Below are positions 28,753 to 36,787 of a DNA stretch of 64,000 nucleotides, in pieces. A program made the position numbers and the translations under genes. A model generated the notes under the pieces. It ran no database searches. It saw only the letters and a program-made list of their open reading frames with translations, and was not told where the DNA came from. The stretch comes from Streptomyces aureocirculatus (GTDB lineage: Bacteria > Actinomycetota > Actinomycetes > Streptomycetales > Streptomycetaceae), in contig NZ_JOAP01000044.1 of assembly GCF_000720475.1 (NCBI RefSeq), positions 6,919-70,918 of the forward strand, written 5' to 3'. Positions within the stretch are counted from its first letter, which is position 1, and every line of letters begins with the position of its first letter.

Positions 28753-28878
28753 CCTGGCTACCTCGATGTCGGCGATGGCGACCCGTTGCAGGCCGTCGGC
28801 GACGGACAGGAAGCGCAGCAGTTCCTCCACGGCGCCGGGGACGAGAGGGAGCTCGGCACGCAGGGCGGTGGCTCCTGA
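28753..28878 (-). pseudogene. Cytochrome P450 relic (K-helix region)
   Basis: The - strand reads LRAELPLVPGAVEELLRFLS then VADGLQRVAIADIEVA, which is the P450 K-helix with its ExxR pair (EELLR) and the strand after it. The heme-binding region is absent, and the fragment abuts the IS5 piece. It differs from the intact P450 at 29.8-31.0 kb, so it is the remains of another P450 gene. Confidence 0.55.
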
Positions 28879-28898
28879 CGCTGGACGCGTCGCCGCGC

Positions 28899-29834
28899 TC
28901 AGACGGCTCTGCGGCACGGAGTTCCATGCTTCCCGTCGCAGCCCTCGTAGTCCTTGAGGGTACGACCAGCTACCCATCCTTGAGACTCGGCCCTGCACAC
29001 GTCCAGGACGACGGAGTGCGCGAGTTGGTCGACGGCGTAGCGGGTGAGCGGCGGCTCCGCGTGCGGGCGCAGCCGGCCCAGCGCCTCAGCGGCGCCCGCC
29101 ACGGTCCGGGCCATTGGCAACGGGACGTGGCCGATGCGTGCCCGTACGCCGTGAGCACGCAGGACCGTCCGGATCGCCTCGTCCCGGTCGTACGGCGCCG
29201 GGTCGGCGATGTTGTATACGCCCGGCGGCCAGCGGGCGGCCAGCAGGCAGGCGTCGGTGAGGTTCTCAACGGCGGTCAGGCTGAGGCGGACGCTGGGCCC
29301 CGGGAGCACGAGCAGTCCGCGGCGGACGCGGGACAGAAGCCGGGGCACCAGGTGCGGGTCCCCGCTGCCGTAGACCGCCCGCGGCCGCAGCACCACGGCA
29401 TCCGCGGCGAGCGCCAGTGCCTCACCGGCGGCCTTGGTGCGGCCGTATGCGTTCAGGTGCCCGTGCACCGGATGGTCCTCGGTGACGCGGGAGCGCCCGC
29501 GGCCGGGCGCGTAGACGCTGGCGCTGCTCACCCACACCACCGGCCGGCCGGCAGCCGACTCGAGCAACCGGGCCGTGCCCTCGACGTTGACGGCGTGCAT
29601 GGCGGCCTCGGCGGGGGAGCCGGGCACCGGGTCGCCGACGGCCGCCGCGCAGTGCACGACGATGTCGGCGCCGGACAGGTCCGGCACCTCGCGTGCGGCG
29701 TCCCAGGGTATGTGCCGGCCGACCGGGCCGGGGCGTCGTCCGAGGCACAGGACGCGGGCGCCACGCGCGGCGGCCGTGGTGGCGACGTGGGAGCCGCAGA
29801 AGCCGCTCGCTCCGGTGACGGCGATCGTGATCAT
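28899..29834 (-). CDS. NAD(P)-dependent epimerase/dehydrogenase-type SDR, OleD/LstD-like by context
   Basis: This 311-residue extended SDR has the Rossmann motif TGASGFCG at residues 7-14, Ser residues in VSSASVY (about 103-106), and Tyr130/Lys134 in AYGRTKAAGE, so it should be catalytically competent. It begins with an ATG whose bases overlap the P450 stop (ATGA). It is the last gene of the six-gene operon. Alongside a KAS III and an adenylate-forming enzyme, this type of SDR corresponds to OleD, or LstD in lipstatin formation, which reduces the beta-ketoacid from a head-to-head condensation to a beta-hydroxy acid. That assignment rests on gene company, not on alignment. A sugar epimerase or reductase supplying the two glycosyltransferases is the alternative. 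Confidence 0.82.
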   Translation of the reverse strand: MITIAVTGASGFCGSHVATTAAARGARVLCLGRRPGPVGRHIPWDAAREVPDLSGADIVVHCAAAVGDPVPGSPAEAAMHAVNVEGTARLLESAAGRPVVWVSSASVYAPGRGRSRVTEDHPVHGHLNAYGRTKAAGEALALAADAVVLRPRAVYGSGDPHLVPRLLSRVRRGLLVLPGPSVRLSLTAVENLTDACLLAARWPPGVYNIADPAPYDRDEAIRTVLRAHGVRARIGHVPLPMARTVAGAAEALGRLRPHAEPPLTRYAVDQLAHSVVLDVCRAESQGWVAGRTLKDYEGCDGKHGTPCRRAV

Positions 29835-30970
29835 CGGCTCTCCTGGGATTGACGGGCGGCGACCGCCCGGACGGTGAGGGAACGCCAGCCCGGCAGGGCC
29901 GCGCTCCGGTCGGCGCGGGCGCGCAGGACGGTGGGGCGGTGGGGGGCGAGCGCGGCGAGGGTGTCGTCGAGCTGGGCGCGGGCCAGGCGCGCGCCGGGAC
30001 AGGCGTGGGTGCCGGCGCCGAAGACGAGCTGGGTCACGGCGGACGGAACCGGGTGACGGGCGTCGGGCAGTTGGTCGTGGGCCCGGGCGGCGTGCCGTGC
30101 GATCAGGATCAGGCGGTACCCGGCCCGTACCGGGCAGCCGTCCAGCTCCGCGTCGGCGGCCGCCACACGGGGCAGCAGCGGGGAGGGAGCGATCACCCGC
30201 AGCAGTTCGCCCACCAGGGCCGGGCGCAGCCGGTCATCGGCCGCCTGCTCCCAGAGCTCTCCGTCGGCGCACCAGGCGACAGCGCGCGGGAGGGCGGCGA
30301 CGGTGGTGTTGACGGCGGCGACCGCGAGCATGGCCCGCAGGGCCGGCTCACTCGCCTCGCCGGATGTCGGGGCGAGCAGCGCCTCCAGTCGCGTGGTCGC
30401 TGCGGCGGCCGCGCGTGCCGTGCCCGGCGGCCGGGGACCGGGCAGGTGGTCGCGTATAGCGGCGGCGGCCGCCGCAGCGGCCGCGGAGGCGATGGCCATC
30501 GGGTCGCCGGTTGTGCCCAGCAGCGCGCGGACGGTGGCCCCGGCCAGTTCACGGGCCAGCGGTACGAGGTCGACGTCGCGGCCCGCACCGAGTGGGGCGA
30601 GACGGCGGTCCAGGACGTCCCGCCACACCGGGCGCAACTGCTCCACCCCGGCTGCGCCGAGATCGTCGGCGAGGGCGCGCCGGGTGGCGCGGTGTCCGGT
30701 GCCCTCCTGGTCGAACAGTGTGCTGCCCGCGGACAGTTCCCGTGCGGCGCCGCCGGTGGTGCCGGCGGCGGTGCGGTCCAGGGGGATACGGGTGAGGGCC
30801 TGCCGGTAGGGCTCGGTGCCGTGCACCAGCACCGCGCCGCCGATGCGGGTGACCGCGCGGCGGCGGGTGGCGGCGAGGAGGGCGAACAGCACGGGGTGGG
30901 AGCGGGTGTACACGCGTCGGTCGCGGCGCCGGGCGGCGCGGAGGGCGGATGTGGTGGGAACCGTGGTCAC
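29831..30970 (-). CDS. Cytochrome P450
   Basis: This 379-residue P450 has the heme-ligand motif FGAGTHACPG (residues 317-326, Cys324) and the K-helix ExxR at 255-258 (ELLR). The region where the I-helix AGxxT motif is expected reads AVAAVNTTVAAL, with no acidic residue before the Thr pair, so oxygen activation may differ from typical hydroxylases. A run of ten alanines lies near 163-172. The GTG start overlaps the stop of the upstream glycosyltransferase (GTGA), and an ATG-started longer frame in the same register is therefore rejected. It lies in the KAS III/adenylate-forming/SDR operon and probably oxidises the lipid product or intermediate. Redox partners are not encoded nearby. Confidence 0.9.
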   Translation of the reverse strand: MTTVPTTSALRAARRRDRRVYTRSHPVLFALLAATRRRAVTRIGGAVLVHGTEPYRQALTRIPLDRTAAGTTGGAARELSAGSTLFDQEGTGHRATRRALADDLGAAGVEQLRPVWRDVLDRRLAPLGAGRDVDLVPLARELAGATVRALLGTTGDPMAIASAAAAAAAAAIRDHLPGPRPPGTARAAAAATTRLEALLAPTSGEASEPALRAMLAVAAVNTTVAALPRAVAWCADGELWEQAADDRLRPALVGELLRVIAPSPLLPRVAAADAELDGCPVRAGYRLILIARHAARAHDQLPDARHPVPSAVTQLVFGAGTHACPGARLARAQLDDTLAALAPHRPTVLRARADRSAALPGWRSLTVRAVAARQSQESR

Positions 30971-31743
30971 CTGACGTGCACCTGCTTCGGGTCGGCGGGC
31001 CGGTAGCGGCGGTCCCAGCACCACAGGAGGGTCCGGCGGGTACCCCAGGCCCGCAGGCGGCGCAGGCTGGTGTGCACCACCATGCGCTCGGCCCGTACGA
31101 TCCGGTGGCTGTGCTCGCGCGCCCGGTTGAGGAGGACGACGTCCTCGGGCGGGCCCTCCAGCGCAGTGCGGGGCGTGCCCCCGCAGCGCAGGTAGAGGTC
31201 GGCCGTGATGGCGAGGTTGTGACCGTGGCACAGCACGTAGGGCGCGCGGTAGCGCGGGTGCCGGTGTTCGGTGCGGTAGCGCCCGTACAGCGCGGTCGCC
31301 CTGACGACCACCGGGAGCAGGTACCGCTCGGCGGGTGAGGGCCGCTCGTCGCGGCGCGGAAGGCTGCGGCCGCAGGCCATCTCCGTCCCGCGCGCGAACT
31401 CCTGGCGCGCCGCGGCGATCCAGTCGGCGGCGGGCAGGCAGTCGGCGTCCGTGCGTACGAGCAGTGCGGCGCCGTGTGCGACGGCGTACCGGAAGCCGGT
31501 GTCGACGGCGGTGCCGGTGCCCTGCTCCTCTTCGTGGACGAGGTGTACGGGGAAGGGCGCGGTGGCGGCGAAGCGGCGTACGACGGCGGCGGTCGCGTCG
31601 GTGGAGGCGTTGTCGACGACGGCGAGGGCGAAACCGGTGTCGGTCTGGGAGGCGAGTGCGGCGAGGGTCGCCCCGATCCCGGCCTCCTCGTTGTAGGCGG
31701 GCAACACGGCCCACAGCAGCGGCGCGCTGCCGGACGCGGTCAT
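30967..31743 (-). CDS. Family 2 (GT-A) glycosyltransferase, copy b
   Basis: This 258-residue soluble glycosyltransferase starts with a GT-A nucleotide-sugar fold: VLPAYNEE (13-20), VVDNASTDAT (42-51) and the metal-binding DxD-type motif RTDADCLP (Asp99, Asp101). No transmembrane segment is evident, unlike polyprenyl-phosphate GT2 enzymes. It overlaps the adenylate-forming gene at its start (ATGA) and the P450 at its end (GTGA). It is a clear paralogue of the other GT2 in the same operon (shared DTGFRYA.. HGA.LL.RTDADCLP). The acceptor may be the operon's lipid product or a cell-surface lipid; the donor sugar cannot be told. Confidence 0.88.
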   Translation of the reverse strand: MTASGSAPLLWAVLPAYNEEAGIGATLAALASQTDTGFALAVVDNASTDATAAVVRRFAATAPFPVHLVHEEEQGTGTAVDTGFRYAVAHGAALLVRTDADCLPAADWIAAARQEFARGTEMACGRSLPRRDERPSPAERYLLPVVVRATALYGRYRTEHRHPRYRAPYVLCHGHNLAITADLYLRCGGTPRTALEGPPEDVVLLNRAREHSHRIVRAERMVVHTSLRRLRAWGTRRTLLWCWDRRYRPADPKQVHVR

Positions 31744-33248
31744 CCCCGGCTCCGTCCATTGAGGCGCCGTCCACCGAGGCGCCGTCCACCGAGGCGCCGG
31801 GCGGCGAGGCGCGCGGTCGCGGCGCGGTCGGGCTTCAGCGAGCGGCCGGACAGCGGGATGTCGGCGATCAGCACCGCGTCCGGGCGGGCGGCGCCCATGC
31901 GCTCCAGCGGTCCGTTCAGGGCCGCACGCAGCGCGTTGTGGTCCGCCCCCGGGCTCGGCTGGACGACGGCGACTACGCGTTCGTCACCGTCGCCGACCGG
32001 TACGCCTACGAGCAGGGCCAGTTCGACGCCGGGCAGGTGCAACGCCGGCTCGTACAGTCCCGGATAGATGTTCTCCGCGTGCCGCAGGATCATGTCCTTA
32101 CGGCGGCCCTCCAGCACGATGCGGCCGCCGTCGAGACGTGCCCGGTCGCCGGTGGCGACCCATGGGTCCGGGTCCTCGCCCAGGTAGCGGTCCCGCACGG
32201 CGGAGCCCGACAACAGCAGCTCCCCAGCCGAGTCTGTCTTCGCCACGACGCCGGAAAGGGGCGAGCCGACCAGGTCCCCCTCACCGGTGAAGGCGGCCTT
32301 GTCGGCCTGCTCGACCGCCGCGGCGGGGAACAGCTCGGTCAGCGCGTAGACGCCCCATGCCTCGTCGGCCCCCGCGCGCTTGACGCGGCTGAGCAGTTCG
32401 GCGCTCGCGGGAGCTGATCCGGTCCACACCCGCCCGCTGAAGCGGGCGCCGTCCGCCAGCAGCCGCCTCAGTTGCGGTGGCGTCAGATAGGTGGCCTGCG
32501 GGGCGAGACGGCGCAGTTGGCGGCGGAGCACAGGCGCGGAGCGGGCGGGCAGCGCGACGGGCGCTCCGCTCACCAGGGACGGTACGAGGACGAAGAATGT
32601 GCCGCCAAGGACAGGCCGCCCGGCATCGGGCCGTACCAGCTCGGCGACCGTGGTCATGCCGGCGGCGAGCGAGGCGCGGGTGTGCACCACCGCGCGGGGC
32701 CGTGAGGTGGTGCCCGAGGTGAACACGATGACCGCGTCACCGTCCCCGTCCACCGGCGGCGGCAGCGGTACGGCCCGGACATCGGCGTCCAGGGCGGGGG
32801 CGCACCCGGGCAGCCGTGGTCCGAGCGTGGCCACCGGTCCCAGTTCCGCGAGGTCGGGCAGGGCCAGGCGGGCCCGGCGGGCGAGCGGCCGGGCCCATCC
32901 GGCGACCGCCTGGGCGGCGGCGTCGGCCAGGACGACGTCGGGGCGAGCCAGGGCGAGCCGGGCGCGCAGCACGTCAGGCCCGGCGCCCGGGTCGAGCACT
33001 GCGGCCCGGGCGCCGAGCCGGTGCACGGCGAGCATCACCGCCAGGGCGCGGGGCCCTGGCCGTACGGCGACGCCGACGGTGCCGCCGCGTCCCACACCCC
33101 GCCGATGGAGAGCAGTGGTGTAGCGGTCGGCGAGGTCGGCCAGCTCGCCGTAGGTGGCCTTGGTGCGTACGGCCCCGGTGCGGGTGGCGCCAAGGACGGC
33201 GGGCCGCTCGGGGTGGCGGCGCAGGGTGTGGGCGAGGGTGTCGAGCAT
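31740..33248 (-). CDS. Class I adenylate-forming enzyme, OleC/beta-lactone-synthetase-like by context
   Basis: This 502-residue ANL-superfamily enzyme has the ATP-binding loop FTSGTTSRPRAVVHT at 176-190, WATGDRARLDGGR and GRRKDMILRHAENIYPG (hinge and motif A8), and a candidate catalytic Lys472 in SLKPDR near the C-terminus. It starts at an ATG sharing one base with the previous stop (TGATG). Together with a KAS III and an SDR it forms the OleA-C-D trio, in which this member converts a beta-hydroxy acid to a beta-lactone. Plain acyl-CoA or acyl-AMP ligase activity is the alternative. The C-terminus ends in a repeated Arg-rich tail (RRLGG units) encoded by a 15-bp tandem repeat, unusual for the family. 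Confidence 0.85.
   Translation of the reverse strand: MLDTLAHTLRRHPERPAVLGATRTGAVRTKATYGELADLADRYTTALHRRGVGRGGTVGVAVRPGPRALAVMLAVHRLGARAAVLDPGAGPDVLRARLALARPDVVLADAAAQAVAGWARPLARRARLALPDLAELGPVATLGPRLPGCAPALDADVRAVPLPPPVDGDGDAVIVFTSGTTSRPRAVVHTRASLAAGMTTVAELVRPDAGRPVLGGTFFVLVPSLVSGAPVALPARSAPVLRRQLRRLAPQATYLTPPQLRRLLADGARFSGRVWTGSAPASAELLSRVKRAGADEAWGVYALTELFPAAAVEQADKAAFTGEGDLVGSPLSGVVAKTDSAGELLLSGSAVRDRYLGEDPDPWVATGDRARLDGGRIVLEGRRKDMILRHAENIYPGLYEPALHLPGVELALLVGVPVGDGDERVVAVVQPSPGADHNALRAALNGPLERMGAARPDAVLIADIPLSGRSLKPDRAATARLAARRLGGRRLGGRRLNGRSRG
31752..31811. repeat. Four 15-bp tandem units in the 3' end of the adenylate-forming gene
   Basis: Four consecutive units of the type CCGTCCACCGAGGCG (the first with CCATTG, the last diverged) encode the C-terminal RRL(G/N)G repeats on the - strand. 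Because the unit length is a multiple of three, copy-number changes stay in frame. Confidence 0.8.
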
Positions 33249-33988
33249 CAGCGCGGGTCCTCCCCGTGAGGGCCCGGGCCCTTGTCGAGGTACCAGCGGG
33301 CGGTGCCGACGAGGCCGTAGGCGCGCAGCCGACGAGTGGAGTTCTCCACGACCATGTCGCGGGCGTGGACGATGGCGGTGGTGTGGCGGCGCACGCGGTT
33401 CAGGAAGAGACGGTCGGTGGGGGAAGGACGGCGCGGCATCCCCCCGACGGCTTCGTACAGCGCCGCGGTGACGGCCATGTTGTTGCCGGCGTGCATCCGG
33501 TAGGGGGCGAGATAGCCGTGCCGGCGGTGGTGGGCGGGGCGTATCCGGCCGAAGAACGCGGCGATGCGGACCAGCATGCGGAAGGCGGCCCGCCCGAGCG
33601 GTCCGTGCTCGTCACGGCGCGCGTCGATGCGCCCACACACCAGGCCCGCGCCCTGCTGCAGGGCGGCGCGTGCCCTGGCCGTCCAGCCGGGGCGCGGCAG
33701 GCAGTCGGCGTCGGTGCGGGCCAGCAGCGTCGCGCCGTGCTCGATCGCATACCGGAAGCCGGTGTCCACCGCGCAGCCCACGCCCTTCTCCGGTTCGCTG
33801 AGGACGTGGACAGGAAAGGGTGCCCAGCGGGCGAAGTCGTAGGCCACCGCGGCGGTGCCGTCGGTGGAGGCGTTGTCCACGACGACGAGGGTGAAGTCAC
33901 GGTCGCGCTGGGCCGCGAGCGCGTCCAGCGTGGCGCCGATGCGCGCGGCCTCCTGGTGCGCGGGCACCACGATCCACAGGGAGCTCAT
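33248..33988 (-). CDS. Family 2 (GT-A) glycosyltransferase, copy a
   Basis: This 246-residue soluble GT2 has VVPAHQEA (7-14), VVDNASTDGT (36-45) and the DxD-type motif RTDADCLP (Asp93, Asp95). It is similar in length and motif spacing to the second glycosyltransferase downstream, so the pair arose by duplication and may add two sugars in turn. It starts with an ATG overlapping the KAS III stop (ATGA) and ends sharing one base with the adenylate-forming gene's start. It has no membrane segment. Substrates are unknown; the context favours glycosylation of the KAS III-derived lipid. Confidence 0.88.
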   Translation of the reverse strand: MSSLWIVVPAHQEAARIGATLDALAAQRDRDFTLVVVDNASTDGTAAVAYDFARWAPFPVHVLSEPEKGVGCAVDTGFRYAIEHGATLLARTDADCLPRPGWTARARAALQQGAGLVCGRIDARRDEHGPLGRAAFRMLVRIAAFFGRIRPAHHRRHGYLAPYRMHAGNNMAVTAALYEAVGGMPRRPSPTDRLFLNRVRRHTTAIVHARDMVVENSTRRLRAYGLVGTARWYLDKGPGPHGEDPR

Positions 33989-35016
33989 GCCTTCTCCCAG
34001 ACCATGGTCATGATGCTCACGCCGCCGCCCAGGCCCACGAAGAGGACCCGGTCACCGGCCCGCAGGTCCTCATGGACACGGTCGAGCTGGACACCCAGGG
34101 TGGCGCTGGCCATGTTCCCCAGTGCGGGGACTGTGACGACGAGCCGGTCCCGTGGGACGCCGGTGAGCTCCACGAACCGCTCCAGGTATGGCACCGTGAC
34201 CTGATGCACGAGGATGTGCCGGAAGTCGCTCCACGCCAGACCGGTGCGCTGCCGCATCCGGTCGAGCACCGACGTGCCGACCTTCTCGAACACCTCGCGC
34301 AGCTCGCTGCCATCGCCGTGGAAGTACGTGTGCTCGTCGCCTCTGGGATGGCGCGAACCACCGCCGAAGATGCCGCCGACCGACCAGTGCTCGGAGTGGG
34401 TCTCGGTGTCCACGTCGAGGATGCCGCCCCGCTCCACCGCCTCCAGGACGACCGCGGCCCCAGCGTCTCCAAAGGTGTAACCCGCGAATCCGTCCCGCAA
34501 CTGGTCGGGGCCCGAGGGGTCCTGCCGCACCGCGCGGCTCGGGGTCTCCCCGGTGACGACCAGGGCCCGGCGGGCACGGCCGGCGAGGATCATCGCCCGT
34601 GCCATGTCGATGCCGTTGACGAAGCTGTTGCACGCGTTGGTCACGTCCAAGGCGTGTGCCCGGGAACCGAGTCCAGCCTGGACGATGTGCGCGGTAGCCG
34701 GTTCGGCAACGTCCCGCGTAGCGGAGGCGAATACCAGCAGGTCTACGTCGTAGGGGGCGAGCGCGGCCCGGTCCAGCGCCGTACGCGCCGCCCGCACCGC
34801 GAGCGTCGAGGCGTACTCGTCCTCCGCGGCCGCCCGGCGCGAAGCGATGCCGGTGACCCGTTCGAGCATCCGCGCCGGCAGGGACAGCCCGGAGGCCGCG
34901 GCGATCCGTTCCTGCAACTGCCGGGACGTCACTTCGAGCTCCGGCAGGCAGGAGGCCACTGCGGTGATACCCACCCGCCGGCACACCGGTCCGGGAGTAA
35001 CGTGGTCTATATGCAT
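33985..35016 (-). CDS. KAS III / OleA-like thiolase-fold condensing enzyme
   Basis: This 343-residue thiolase-fold enzyme has the full Cys-His-Asn triad: Cys129 in DVTNACNSF, His271 in ILVHQVTVP and Asn301 in PALGNMAS. The length and the C-terminal GLGGGVSIMTMVWEKA are typical of KAS III-like proteins. It heads a six-gene, fully overlapping operon. In ole, lst and nlt pathways an enzyme of this class condenses two acyl chains head to head; FabH-like or malonyl-primed ketide formation is the alternative. The ATG at 35016 is the first good start, but no clear ribosome site is seen, so an internal start near residue 11-15 is possible. Upstream lies IS debris, so the operon promoter must be within about 400 bases. 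Confidence 0.9.
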   Translation of the reverse strand: MHIDHVTPGPVCRRVGITAVASCLPELEVTSRQLQERIAAASGLSLPARMLERVTGIASRRAAAEDEYASTLAVRAARTALDRAALAPYDVDLLVFASATRDVAEPATAHIVQAGLGSRAHALDVTNACNSFVNGIDMARAMILAGRARRALVVTGETPSRAVRQDPSGPDQLRDGFAGYTFGDAGAAVVLEAVERGGILDVDTETHSEHWSVGGIFGGGSRHPRGDEHTYFHGDGSELREVFEKVGTSVLDRMRQRTGLAWSDFRHILVHQVTVPYLERFVELTGVPRDRLVVTVPALGNMASATLGVQLDRVHEDLRAGDRVLFVGLGGGVSIMTMVWEKA

Positions 35017-35369
35017 GGGCTGGACGGTACGAGCGAATCAGGACAGCCCGCCTGAGTGCTGGTACTCAACCGAGGTAGGTGATCGACTCAGACACTGCCT
35101 CCCCGCAGTGGCCGAGCCCGCATGCGCGTCACGGTTGGCTGCTGGACGCCCGTCGGGTGCTCCTGGGCAAGCTCGAAGGTGTATGAACGAGCCCGTCCCA
35201 TGCCGCTTGAAGACCTGCGCGATCATGTCGACGGCAACCTGATCCTGCTTTCGCGCTCAGGCCCGGCCCTCGTCGTCGTGGAAAACAGTGGCTACCAAGG
35301 CGCCCGCGAGGAGGTACTGCGCCCTTTGTCCCGTCTGGGCCGTACGGCAGCGCCTACTCTTGCACCAGG
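35017..35369. other. Upstream region of the KAS III operon, mixed IS debris
   Basis: About 350 bases with no intact gene. A short + frame (35200-35415, beginning MPLEDLRDHVDGNLILLS) looks partly protein-like but is not recognised. The promoter of the leftward operon should lie here; I cannot pick out a confident -35/-10 pair. Confidence 0.4.
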
Positions 35370-35944
35370 CCGTCTGCCATCCCTCCAGCAGGCAGGTCAC
35401 CGCGGCCTTCGCTGACGTCGCGAAGTACTACGGGGCCGGCGTCGACATCTGCCCGCCACGGTGCGGGAACCGCAAAGGCGTCGTGGAGAAGGCCAACCAC
35501 TCGGCAGCTCAACGATGGTGGCGGGCCGTCCCGGACCACCTGACGGTTGAGCAGGCCCGGTCCGGGGTCGACAAGCTCGCGCTGCGCATGGACGAACGCC
35601 GCCACAGAGTCGACGGGAGCACAGTCACCGTCGCCGAACTGGCCACCGGTGAACCGCTGTTGGACCTGCCGGTCAGGCCTTTCCCGGCCGAACTCGAAGT
35701 GGGACGCGCGATCAGCCCACAGAGCCTGGTGTCCTTCCGCGGCAACTTCTACTCGGTGCCGCCAGGCATGCCCGGCGCCCAGGCCCGCCTGGTGCACCGG
35801 CTCGGCGAGGACCACCTCCACAGCGTCACCGCCGCCCGGGCCGTGATCGCCCAGCACCGGCGGGCCGCCGACGGCGCGGGCCAGACCGTCCGCGACGCCG
35901 GACACGTGATCACGCTGGAGCGGACGGTGCGCCCGCCGACCTGA
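35370..35944 (+). pseudogene. IS21/Mu-type transposase C-terminal remnant
   Basis: The frame reads VAKYYGAGVDICPPRCGNRK, then GVVEKANHSAAQRWWRAVP, and later SFRGNFYSVPPGMPGAQARL up to a TGA at 35944. These are the end of the integrase core (with the GNRKGxVE segment that carries the catalytic Glu) and the C-terminal Mu-like domain of IS21-type transposases from actinomycetes. The N-terminal helix-turn-helix and the first two catalytic Asp residues are missing and no ATP-binding helper gene follows, so it is a dead fragment. Confidence 0.75.
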
Positions 35945-35964
35945 CGGTCGGCGGGCGCACGCCG

Positions 35965-36444
35965 TCAGCCCATCGAACGCAACCGATCCAGTTCGCTCCC
36001 GATCCCGTCCCGCAACACGTCATGCTGCGGCCCGAGCCTGAACCCCTCGTCACTCCACCGGTCACCCGGATACAGCCACACAGGCTTGCCCACCAACTCG
36101 GCCGGCTCCCACTCGAACCGCGGCCAGACGTGGGCATGCAAGAACGGGTCGGTGTTCCCCAGAATCTCCAGGTTGACCCGGCGGAAGCCGGGGTCCAGGT
36201 GTCGGCAGACGCGCTCAACGGCTTCTCCGAGCCGGTCCATGTCAGACAGAAACGACAGCCTCCTCGCCCTCGGCAGATCAGACAGCCGCTGAACACCTGG
36301 CTCGTCCACGAGGAGAACCGAGTACCCCGGCAAGAACTGAACGTCACCGATCACCGCGAACCCCGACGCGAGCCGCCGCAGCACGGTCGGGTTCTCACCT
36401 CGCAGAGCAGCCCCGATCCGGTCCATCCGCCAGTCACCATTCAT
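35965..36444 (-). CDS. HIT-like protein (histidine-triad nucleotide hydrolase fold)
   Basis: This 159-residue soluble protein contains NTDPFLHAHVWPRFEWEP. Its HAHVWPR is a variant of the histidine-triad HxHxHxx signature, with Trp at the place of the third His, so hydrolase activity is uncertain. Upstream it has VIGDVQFLPGYSVLLVDEPG, the strand pair expected before the HIT core (compare 'FxxxxPxxpGHxLvvP'). Similar single-gene HIT-like proteins occur widely in Streptomyces. It is convergent with the IS21 remnant and shows no obvious link to the neighbouring pathways. The start at 36444 is the first ATG; another six codons in would also serve. Confidence 0.7.
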   Translation of the reverse strand: MNGDWRMDRIGAALRGENPTVLRRLASGFAVIGDVQFLPGYSVLLVDEPGVQRLSDLPRARRLSFLSDMDRLGEAVERVCRHLDPGFRRVNLEILGNTDPFLHAHVWPRFEWEPAELVGKPVWLYPGDRWSDEGFRLGPQHDVLRDGIGSELDRLRSMG

Positions 36445-36787
36445 GGCCCCAACTTAGCCACCGGTGAACAAGGCCCGATCTTCGCTCCCCAACCTCCCCA
36501 CATACGTCAAGAACCAACCAAGTCAGGCGAGGAGCGGCCATGGCCGTTTTTACGGGTCTGGCCGCGATTCCGTGAACGATCTTGGTGCTGTGGCAGACTG
36601 CCGCCGCATCGGTCTCACCTCGCAACCTCGCTGCCGAAGTGGCACGACATCTGCCCAGCCATCGGCCCGATGTTTCACCCGTCACGGTGTGCGCTGCGGG
36701 CGGCGTGCTGCCTCGCGGTCCCCGCGTGGCAGCACGGCCGAGCGCCGGATTACCGATTAGGCCATTTCCTTCGGCAGGATGGGCGCC
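36445..36787. other. Intergenic region without a visible gene
   Basis: About 340 bases between the divergent HIT-like and GNAT genes. Both promoters should be here. It includes an inverted-repeat-rich GC segment (about 36690-36740) but nothing I can name. Confidence 0.45.

Noticed and set aside
29849..31006. A 385-codon + strand frame opposite the P450 gene
   Set aside because: Gly-rich, featureless translation; the - strand has the P450 heme and ExxR motifs and coupled start/stop overlaps.
29831..31789. Longer 652-codon version of the P450 gene
   Set aside because: The extension would lie wholly inside the glycosyltransferase gene in another frame and is Arg-rich nonsense; the GTGA overlap gives a natural start.
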